Shown piece after piece: positions 50,101 through 62,100 of a stretch of DNA of 64,000 nt. Position 1 is the first letter of the stretch. Every line of letters begins with the position of its first letter. Made by a program: the position numbers and the translations under genes. The notes under the pieces were generated by a model. It had not been told where the DNA came from and did not search any database. It saw nothing but the letters and a program-made list of their open reading frames with translations. Source of the DNA: Micropterix aruncella (Eukaryota; Arthropoda; Insecta; Lepidoptera; Micropterigidae). Location of the stretch: contig OX155980.1 in assembly GCA_944548615.1 (NCBI GenBank), positions 38,382,313-38,446,312 of the forward strand. Direction: 5' to 3'.

Positions 50101-53100
50101 TAAAACATATTCGACAGCGGGAAGAACGCCGAGAAGGTATGTTACATTTAATCAAAAAACGTCCTCACAAATAACTATTGTTTTCTACCCACGCTTGGCT
50201 TAAGGCACTGCAGAATAAGTATTCCGCAATTAATGTCATATAATAAATCAGGCAACTAACAGGGGAGTATCCTATGCTTAGATGTTACAGGGTTGGTTTA
50301 GAGGTAATCGAAAATATGTTAGTTGCCAATTAAAAATGGTCTGGATTAAGTGATGTTATTTCAAGACAGAAATATAACCAGTGTGCCGACAGTGCAAATT
50401 CAGATCAGGAAACAATCAAATACGAGTATACTCACCGACATGAAAAGTGGCCACTCCGTACAGTGTCTTATTTTTGTTATTTTTATATTTTAAAATCTGT
50501 ATATATTTTTTAATAAATCACGCATTTTTGATTCAATATTATCATGTTTATTATCAAGTAATCTTCCATTTTAGAAAAGAAAAATGTGACAGTAAAACAT
50601 ATTTACAAATCAGAAACCTATTTATTTAAAATATTTAAAAAACCGTTAACAAGGCTTACGATTTATATTAATATTTAATTGATATTTCATACATCCACGA
50701 ACCCTGGTGACTGCTTGCATGAGATCAGGCAATCCAACAACAAGCGTGTCATCAACGAGTGGCCTGTCAACAAGTGGATCAGGCTCGGGGTCTTATTGAT
50801 GAAAGCCGATCAAACAAGATGAGATTGTGTGTCTCATGCAATTATTCTAGTGTGCTGTCAGATAGTATAAGAACATTGGATTTTACAATCCAAGATTTGG
50901 AACCGACGGCAGGTGGTGCACGTCCGTACGAGGTGACCAAGGAATCAGTTCCTCATAACCGATCAGATCAGGTGATTCCAGTTAGTACAACCTTGCGGCT
51001 AATGGTTCCTGCGAATTTAGGCCACTAAGCATCACTCGTTTTTGGGTAGGCTCAACTCACTGTTTAACTCCTATCCGGTAGCCTCCTCGAAGAGGGTCAA
51101 ACCTGGAAAGAACTCCGTTTTCCCCTGTTACGGTACGGTAGATCGGTTTTCTTTCGGGCGCAGTTGGGCGGTTTGCGCATCGTGCGGCATCAGCCAATCG
51201 TCTGTACACTCCGGCGAAGGGAAGGGTGGGGGGGTCACAAAATGCTCTTATAGAAGCGGCGGTGGTTGCTGATGCCAGCTACTCTTGAAATGACCCGTTG
51301 GCTACCCGATCCTGCATGAACAGACGGGCGAAGGACGCCACGGTCCGCGTTATATTCGAACTGAATTACAGCTAACATCAGGTAGACACCGCGCAAGCGA
51401 CTTCGTACCCGTAAGAAGACGGGACGGAGAAATTCTACCAAATCTGGTAGAGATTGCGTGAGGCTGCTCGCTGGATCCACTTACCGAGTGCCACGCGGTA
51501 AGGCGTTGGACTCTCACGGGTTAGTGGCGTAGCCATACAGTACACTGTTTAGTCCATAAATCTCTAAGTTTAACTCGCAGTTGAAAGAACGATCAATATC
51601 GTTATCTTCCCGCGGTGGAGAGTTAGTCCGTTGTAGGTGACGACTCCATAGTAGTATGGCCTTGCAGTATGAGGTTGGACTTTGCTGGGTTCATGGCGGA
51701 GCTGGATGTTAAATTGTCTTCGTCTAAAGTATTTAGGACTCATTCCAGAGTGACAAGATGGCAACAGCGGTTATAGCATCCTGAGATGGGGAACACGCCC
51801 GCGGCAATTAGCAATCTATAAATAATACGGAACACGTAGTTTCTATGGAAATAACAATTAGAAAAAAAACGAAGGAGAATAGTCTGCGAGCTGGAGACCA
51901 GCCCGCGAGCATGATTACTACTGCGGGGCAGTTAAGCAAGGCTATTAAAAATTATTCATCAGCATATTCGATAGTTAACAGCTTATACATACATAGAATA
52001 TTTTGAAAAAACTTGCTATCAAAACCTTTATAATCGAACCCATTCTCTGGCTTCTCTATGTAGATAACACTTTCTGTGCCCTGAAGGGTACAAACGGTGG
52101 GAGAATTCCGTACATCCAAAAATCGTCAAGATCAAGAGGTGAAGTAATAATACTTTCGGAGATATTGTATATCTGAAACCCACACATACGGAGAGATATT
52201 CGCATGCCAGCTCTCACTGGCATCCTTACCATCTACGTTCAGTGCAAACAGCGCTCTTTAATCAAGCACGCGACCTATGCGACGCTAAAGATTTTCCGCA
52301 GGAGATGGAACATGTCAATGATGTCCTAAGGAAAAGTGGATACGAAAAATATCACAGATCACGCACGCCATCCAATACAAATGAAACTTAGAATCCAAAC
52401 AGATTATGAGCATTCTTACTGTACCTCAAAAGCGTGACAAAAAAATGCTAAACAAATTCGATATAAAAACGATTTTCAAGCGACCCAAATTATAACTCGT
52501 TTTCTGAAACTTGTAAAGGATCTAATACCACTGCATCCAACGGGTGTGTATAAAATCGAATGCATACGTGGACTAGCTTAATTATGACAAACGAAGTATC
52601 CAACAGGAATTCAGCTGATAGAACACATCAAGGCGGTTAAAAACGTTCAGCGAGAAAATTTGGCGACCTGGGAGCACACCATCGCTAGCTAGTAATAGTA
52701 CTATAATAATATAAACACTGGGTGTACCTTTAAGGTACTATTACTATCCAAAGAAAATTCTTAGAATTTAAATACATGCGAATGCTTCAAACTTTCCGTT
52801 TCGTAGAACCATCTTCTGAATCCAACGCTGATCGCTGAATGCAAAGACGCGACATGAAATACAGCGAGTGTTGTGTGCATGGCGGAATTTCAAAATTTGC
52901 GCGCGCCCGCACAGGCTGCGCCCCACCACTATAACCTGCGTAATAACACCGACAATATGCCGCGTATCCGCAGAACGTCAGCTTACGGTGACTGACAGCA
53001 CGTCAGTCCGGCCTAGACAACGGTGTTTGTAGCGACGCGGTAAATCCGTTTCTCGCGGTAAATCTGTTTTTTAACTATTTTATGATGTTAAATAACAGCA

Positions 53101-56100
53101 ATAGTTTTTGATTTCATAAAATAAACTATATTAAAGTACAAAATAAATAAAATAAGGGACTTTTTAAGAAAGGTCCACTTTCCATGTCTGTATAAGAAGG
53201 TACCCGCGCCGATTGTCATCACCGATTCTTTGAAATAGGCAATTCAATATACCTGATATAATTTTAATTCGGTATTAGCCTCATATTATAATTCGGCAAT
53301 TGAGGAGTAACTTCTTTTCCTCAACTTTTTTAAGGATAATAAATATTACTCAGACATACTTTCCCATATATTAGTATATTAGTGGCTTAGAAAGGATGGG
53401 AGAGGTGTGAAGGGGGGGGGGTGAGAGGAATTATTAGGAAATACAGCAATATTTCTCTTGTAGTTCCTATAAAAAAAATACAATAAAAGGGTTATGAAAC
53501 AACGTCTAATAATAATAATGTAATAATAATTGTCCTAAATAAGGACAATTATTACATTTCATTATCATTACATTACATATCATTACATTATTCGGCGAAA
53601 TTGAATGATGAGTTTCGGTTCCAGGACTGGTAACAGACAGACTGATTGATATCACGATAGCGTGACAAATAGTGAAAAACAAAATATGTCTATGTATTCG
53701 TAGTTTCTCAAAACTGAACTCCCAAACATTCATCCACTGAATGTCGAATTCGAAATTTTAATCATTCCTATAATTAGTATAAGAAAGTAAAAACAAATTT
53801 CTACATTTTTAATAGGTTTCCATAGATAAAAAAAAGTCTTATTTTGAGGTTAATGAGTCTTCGGAAAAAAATACTTTTTCTCACTGTTCTAATCTTTGAT
53901 TGATGCCACAAGATTTCTGCAAATACACGATATATCGAATGTTTGATTGAATAAAATATATATTACAAATAAGTTCCTAGATATAATTAACATTACACCT
54001 GCATTTAAATTGCTTCTCCAGCTTTGAGGACTCACCGCCGAGCGAAAGTCTTCTTGACATAACATAGGTATTGCTTTATACCTGTTTTTTTCGGCAGTGG
54101 CCACTAATCGATCGGCTTCAGCTTCGGCTTATTTTATTTGTGAAACGCAGCTTGTGTGTCAAATATTATTTTTTAAAGTGATAATAAGTAGATACCTACT
54201 AACCATTATATTGGTGCAATGTGCTGTATTATTTCGCTAAAGTGATGCTTCGTGCGTGAATTAGAGACGCCGGCTTATATATACTTATGTATTTTCAATC
54301 GAATACGGTAAGTTTTGCTTAAATTTATTATGATAATAATTGCAACTGCGCACACTACCATTTCACACTACGAGTATCGATACCCACTAAATCCAAAAAG
54401 CTACGCTTCGCATTTCGGAATTCTAACAACTTGGACCTGATTTAAAATGCCACATTTTTAACCCTGTGCCATCCCAAGGCGAATAATAAGTAAATACGAT
54501 TAACATTATGCGTTTTCGATAGATACACTAAAACATGCATATATACTTTCCCCAGATGAAACAATCCAGACTTCAGTTCAGACTTCCATAGACAAAGACT
54601 ATGAAACAGTATCATCTGAGCCAAGACATCCAATTTCAAATGAAGACGAATTTACTGTGGAAGAAACTGAGTCAATTGATTTAGAATTTCCGAAATCAAT
54701 GACCACTCTGCCGATTGAAACACCGCGACATATAATCGAAATAACAACAGCGTCAGAAGTGACTGAAATTGGTTCCGAACAAAAAAAACTAGACGTGAAT
54801 GCTGCATTACATTTCGAAACTCATAATTCGCTTGAATCTAACTTAGTGAATATACATGAAAAAGAACTCACAATCGATTCAATGCGTAAAACTACCACAA
54901 AGGCGTCCAAAAACGCCGTTCCAATAGAGGCGATCCAAGTTACGGAATCAGAACTAGTTTGCGAATTAAATCCTTCAAAAGACAGCATAAAAGTAGAAAA
55001 AATACTACCTACAACTATGATAAAACCAAATCAAAGTATCGTAACACAAGAAACTCAACACAGTTTGCTAACAGATAACTTGTCCCCGATAGAATTTGAA
55101 AAACGTTCGGTTGAACCAAAACATATACTAAAAGAAGCAACAGATGTGACAGAAGTTTTGACGAATATGCAAGAAAAACAATTAGCCGATTACCAAATGC
55201 CAAAAGTTGCCGAAGCAGGAGTTGAAATCGTTACACAAAATTCTTTATCCGTGACGGTGGTGCAAGAAGATTTTAAAGAAAAGGATGTTATAATTAATGA
55301 AAAATGTGAACTGAAATCACCGAACACAATTATACCCATCAAAGAACCTCTCGAAATCACCGAAGTTGTTACAGAAAATAAATCAGAAAAATACTATCCC
55401 GAAGTCATTGTACCGACAGAAGTGGCCGTAAAAAATGTGACTTCTGCTAACTCAGTTATCACAGAAGTAGTTGAAGTTCCAGAGGTCGAAGGAATACTTC
55501 TTTCTGAACAAAAACCAAAAGCAAGAGAGGCAATACTAGGCATACCCGTCGATGAGGGTATTCAAGTTACATTACAACCTGTGCATGAAAGAGAAGAAAA
55601 GTTAAACGAATTTTCCACACCGGCGAAAGCCAAAGCCAAGCAAGAATATACTGTTCTTAAGAGTATTATACATGATTTAACAAAATCTCAACAAAAGGAA
55701 AACATTTTAGAAATTCAAACACGCGAAGAGAAAAGAGCAAATGTTGAAATAATCCTACACGAGCACACTATGAATACTGAAACCAATATTTCCGAAGTAG
55801 AAAATAAATATGATTCGTCGGTGCGACCAAAAAGTTACAATGCTGATATCATTCTTGATTCCATGGATAGTAAAGAGACTTCAGAAATTATTATACAGGA
55901 TTCAGAGACCAAATTACAAGATACGTGCGATGAAAATCCCGCACAAGCAGCAGTCAAACTAGAAACATCTAGACCGTTATATACGTCAGAAACTGAGCCA
56001 TTATCGTATACCTTTGATATCGAGTCTCATTACAACTGCAGAACAGAAAATGCAACAGATTTAATGCAAACACTAGACGCTAAGCAAGTGTTGACTGTAT

Positions 56101-59100
56101 CGACAGGCGAAAATGCCGTGCAAACTGAATACCTTCCGAGGAAAAATGAATACGCCAACGCTGAATATAAACCTAACGAAAGCGTGAACGTGCAGTTTAG
56201 TGAAAGTATCGAAAGAGAGGGCAATCTTAAATTATCTGTAACGCCTGCGAGTTTAGTAGGAAAGGTATCGCCAGCGCATGCACTTAAAGCGTCTGCCGTA
56301 GAAGAGGTCAGTACTTCCATGTGTCCTGATTCAATGAAAGAACAAAAAATTGTATTCGATAATGCCGTGAGCAGATCTAACGTTTTAAACGAACTTATAG
56401 TGGAAGAAATTCTTACTAATGAAAATATCGAAATACACCAAGAAAAGTGTGCTCTTCAATTGTCAAATGCTAAACTTGACTTAGAAGAATCGACGTCAGT
56501 GGCAAATGTAACCCAAGTATTTTCTAGTCACAAAGAAGATACATTAGAAATAGACACAAAACCGAAACAAAGGAATGCAATTACAGAGTTGAAATCCGAC
56601 CTCAAAATAGCGTCTAAAACAGAAATCACATCCGCATTAAGCACGTGTGATCTTGCTAAAGAAAAACCACAAGTTAATACTGCAAATTTGTCTCAGGAAA
56701 CGTTTAAACCTATTATCGTTTCAGAAACTGAAGTAGTAGAAATTGATAAACCATTAACCAGCGATGCAACGCCCGAAAGTCACACAGTAGATCTTTGCTT
56801 AATAGCAACAGACCATAATATACTTGTATCAGAAGTATTGACGCAACAAGATGCAGTAATGTACGAATGCAATGAGCCAAAAGAACAACACCAAGCGATA
56901 GCCCAAATATATGGACAAAGTGTTGCACTTTCCACTGAAACAGGTGTGGAGAGAGGAATAAGCGAACTAAACATCGAACAAATAGATCGTAAAAAAGCCA
57001 CCATCACTAGTACGGTTCATTCTGAATTGCAGGTTATGACCCATTTAACATCAGAAAAAGAAAAGGCACTAACTATCGATAATATTCCCGAACTTGAAGT
57101 ACCTAATGTTAACATGATATCCGACAAAAGCATTATTGTGGAATCCGTTGTTTCTAATAGCTTTGCAGATGAAATTCCGACCAAAGTTGGTATCAGACAA
57201 GAAAATGCACATGTTAACGTAGAACATGGCCAGGCAATTGAGACCCGGGAACTTTTACCACAAATTGATTTATCGTCAATGAAAGAGGAAGAAAGAGATA
57301 TCAAAAATGCTATCTTAACATCAGATAATGGACTTTATGTTGCATTAGCGAAAGAAGAGGTTACTAGTGAGCAGGTCTCAAAACAAGAGCCTGAATCTAT
57401 TCCTGACATCAAAAGCATACCGGGAATTTATGATAGTTACTATAGTCTGTCAGTATCGGAAATTAGTATAAATGAAAAAGAACAACAAATGGCAGAAATA
57501 CAACCGACAACAGCCGCGAATGCGATAGTAGATCTCTCTCCGAAAGGGGTAGTGGCAATTTTAACGGAAACAATACCATCGTCTAATGTAAACCAATTGG
57601 ATATCATAAAAGAAGTCTCAGATGTTGCTCAGCAATCACACATTCTAACACAGGGACTGCAAAATATTGAATTAAATACGGCAGACAGAGAAGATGTGCT
57701 CCTTGCATTTAGCAGTCCCGAGAGCAAAAGTGCCAATGCTACAATCGTTCCAAAATATACGCCCATAAGTGAAGTCGTAATGGCTAACGACAATGAAGAA
57801 AGCCTATTATTATTGGAGGATAGAAAAAGTGCAATCGCTAGTAGCGATATTATACCGTATAAATACGCGGTAGATGAGGAAACACTCGGTCTAGATTCAA
57901 CATCAAATTTGGCCAATATTCAACCTAGACCAGATCACGCAACTGTCGATCACATTTTATGCACTGCATTTATGAATACAGAAATTCCATTTACAGCAAC
58001 AGAAAAGGATATTGAAATTAAAGATATAACGTTTAGGGATGCAACTGTCTCTTTTCAGACTATATCCTTACCAACAGTTACTGAACTGATGCAAATTGAA
58101 ACCGAAGACATTCTGCAAAATATAAATTTAAACATAAAGCACGCTTCTGAAGACTATACTAAACTCAATGTGGCTGAAAATACTGAAATTATGGCGATAT
58201 CCACAACAAGTAAATTCATGGAAGAGAAGGGGCCAACAATGCAACATATTTCAATTGAACATATACCTCATGATGCTATTCTCGAAACCAAGCCAAATGC
58301 TCTAGAGAACGAAACCGAACTACGAACATGTGTTGTAGATCACAGTAAATCTGATATGAAGTTTGAGTTAGAAAAGAGTCTTAACGTATCTGAAACCTAC
58401 CTCCAAGATTATAACTTAACTGAAAAATACATTTTTCAACCAAAACCAGAAAGTCAAGTGATTCCACATTTGAATGAAGTGCCACTCAAATTAGCAGAAA
58501 AATCTGAAATTACCACCGGATCTGGAATAGACTTATTTACACAAGAAAAATATCAATCTCAGCATGCTAATACTTCCGCCATTAAATGCAACAATTACAT
58601 TTCATACGAGGAACCAATAACAGACGAAAGAGAAAGGGAAATCGAATGTGAACAACAGTCGCATGCTAAGGCTACAGTTAAATTAGAACAACAAATAGGG
58701 TTGCTAGTGGGCGTTACAGAATTTTCAGAAACTGAAATTCCTATCGATATGAAAATATCCTACGCGACAACTGAAGCAACATCTACTATCGTTCCGCAGA
58801 ATAATCTACTTGAAACAGAAGTATTTTCTGAATACAACATGGAGCCATTCGAAACTGCTGAAGCCGACAAAAAATATGCAAATTTAGAGCACAAAACACA
58901 TGACAGCATTGAAAAATTAATATTAACTACCGGCGAAAAAGAAAAATCATTACAATTAGAGAATTTACCTGAAAAGGTACGGGCAACTATTGGATTGGAA
59001 ACAGTTAAAAGTGTTGAAGTTACTTCCTTAAATATATCAGAAAGAGAAGGAGAAAAGGTATTTTTAAACCCAGACAAATACCAAGCTCATACGGACATTG

Positions 59101-62100
59101 ATATTACAAGGAAAGCAGCATTGCAAAACGAAGTGCTAACAGATGAAAACTTACTCTATACTCCAGATTTCAATGTAACTGACAATCGGGCTATCATTTC
59201 AGAAGAATTACATCTGCCCTTAATTATTTCTGATAGCATTGTTAATGAGGGCGAAGATTACTTTAGAGGAAAATTCGCGCCTAAAACGAGCAAGGCAAAC
59301 GTTTCTATGAAAACTAATGAAAGTACTTCGGTAACTGAAGTAATCCCAGATACAAAAGAGGAATACATTAATTTATCCAAACAGCCAGAACATGTAAAAG
59401 CGACGCCAGATATAGAGAAATTAGAAGCAATACAGGGGAACGAATACAACTTGAATGAAAATATAGAAGTTTTAGCAGTCGCGGAAAAAGTGTCCTCCTT
59501 ATCGTTGGGATATGACCTCAATTTGCTTAATTCCATAATTGAAAATGAAATTGTCGCTGAGGAAAGAGAAATTCAAATAAGCATTAAGAGTGATAATCTC
59601 AAAACAAACGCGGATATAATTGTAGGATTAAACAAAGAATTGTCAGTGACTGAGGTAATACCAGACAAAAACGAATTGGATACATTCTTGCAGGAAGATA
59701 TTAAAACTGCCCAAGCCAATCAAACAGTAACGGTAAAAAAAATACCTAGTCAAACAGAAATACACGAACAGTGGTGTCTAAAACCAATACCTTCAGTAGA
59801 GCCTTACGTGCATGCGACTATGGAACACATAGAATCAAAAGTTGTACTACAGACAGAACAATATCCCATTGAATATTCTGATAATGTTCCCAAACCTGTG
59901 ACACATAAAAGCGAAAACGCTAAAATAAATGTGGAAAGTTTACATGGTGTGGAAATAACTCAGAACTTTAATCAGGAATGGGAACTCAATAATATATCAC
60001 CAACTGACATTATTTCCGCAGAAGCTCGAACTGTAATATCAACATTGAATGCCTTTACAGAGGATAATGCAAATATTGGCGATGCCTTGGAAAAAATAAA
60101 AGATTTAGATGTGATGTATGATACTGCTAAAGAAAAAATGTCCCTTAATGAAAGTATTCTGACCAGTGAAAATATTATAAGTGAGAATGAAATTATTTCA
60201 CCAATAGATGCGAAAACGAGTGTCATCACTGCAGTTCAAATTATCGATTTCAATAAAGAAATACAAGTAACAGATTTGAATACAGAAATATCTCTTAAAA
60301 ATCTTAATATCACCACTCCCGCCTTTCAGAGAGCAGACGAACGAATTGATTATCACAAAGGCCTAATAAAACAGGAAATAACACCAGAAAATAATGTTGA
60401 GTATCAAAATATTAAACAACATGAGAAAAAATTCGCTCATTCTCAAATCACAGAAGGATCATCGATACAAACAACAGAAAATATCGCATTCGATGACAAG
60501 ATTTTACAAGAAGCTATGGTAGAACCACAGAAAACCCAAAATGCAATAAAGACCATACAAAAAAACAAAGAGATAACTACTACCTGCCCGGATGCTTTTG
60601 AAAGGGCTACCAAAATGCCTGAGATTAAATTAGATGAAGAGCAAGCAGTGACACCAAATATAATACCATATATGGTTGCGCAACAAACGGAGGTAATACC
60701 GCAATTAGATATACAAAGAGATACCACAGATAAAAATACAACAATGATAGCAACTGCTATAAGTACAGAAACATTTGGCGTCCATGTGTCTGAAAACTTG
60801 CATTTGGAACATATTGATGAAATGAAATCTATGTCAGCGGAACAAAAACAAGCAAAATATAATATAGAAGAAAGCCTCAAAGTGGCTTCAACCGATGATA
60901 TCATCAGTGAGTATACAGACAAACAATTTACAACAAATGTTAACAATGAAATATCTACGGTATCATTTACAAAAATACATGCCAAAGAAGAAAATATTCC
61001 AATGGTCCTAGAAACAATCAAAAATATGAACTTACAAGACATATGTCCGAAATACAGTACACAAACTTTACAGCCACTACAAAACATTGAAATAAAACAA
61101 TCAATCGTAAATGAATCGGAAATTACATTCAATGCAGTCAAACATTTACAACCTTCAGCAACACCAAAATATGAAGAAAGCCAAAGTATTAATGTCATAG
61201 CAACGACAACAGAAGAACGTGAAAATGTATTTAAATCACCGATATCAAATACAAATAAAGCTTCGCCACAAATAATACCAAATCAACACCTGACACGGAT
61301 GGAAATTATGACGGAAGGAAATATAAACATGTTAACAGACGAAAAAATACCAATGGAAAAAATACATATTATAAAAGAATCACAGGAATATATTATACAA
61401 TCGGAAACACAATTCGAAGAATCTGTACAAAGTAAGGTAATTCCGAAACCAACACAAGAAAACTGCAAAAGTAAAGTACACGAAGAAGATAAAGGTGAGT
61501 ATCAAAAATTACTATACACTGAGATCACTGAGGGACAGCCAGAAACACAAGATATATTACACAAACACAAGTATACAGAATCACACAAAAACAAAACACA
61601 AAAAGAAACACAATCAAAAATACCAAAAAAAGAAATTGAAAAACGACAGGTAAGTATACTTCACGACAATAATGAAGTAGTAGAGGAGGTTCCAGAACAA
61701 GTGACGGTGACCGAAGTCATAACTAAAGAAGGCAAAGTGGAAAAAATCAGAACTAAAAAACGCATTATCAAAAAGAAGATCGATGATAAACAAGAAATAA
61801 CTGAAATCGTCACGCTACAGAAAGACGACGAAGCACCAGTCACAACCGTGACCGTGGAAGTCGTTGAATTACCCGAAGGGGAGATTAAAGAACTCCCGAC
61901 AGAGGTCACAGTAACAGAGGAAAAGACGCCTGACGGAAGGCCGGTCAAGAAAACCACTAAGAAAAGGGTTATTAGGAAGAAAAAGGGACCCGTGGAGGAG
62001 GTGACCGAGATTACCACTACGCAGACGGATGATGAGCCGCCCGAAACCACAGTTGTCACTGAAATTCGTGAAGTCCCTGAAACTGCTGATGAGCTACAGG

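Larger units (their letters stand above)
50137..54555 (+). other. intron, 4.4 kb, with transposon remains
   Basis: Contains a GC-rich block of unknown origin (about 50.7-51.9 kb), a decayed Penelope-like element (52.0-53.1 kb), a (G)10-class tract near 53.41 kb, and a small perfect hairpin near 53,522-53,555. No further sls exon recognised. Confidence 0.55.

Noticed and set aside
51480..51560. tRNA-like or structured-RNA look of the GC-rich text in the intron
   Set aside because: No cloverleaf with consistent acceptor and anticodon stems could be drawn.
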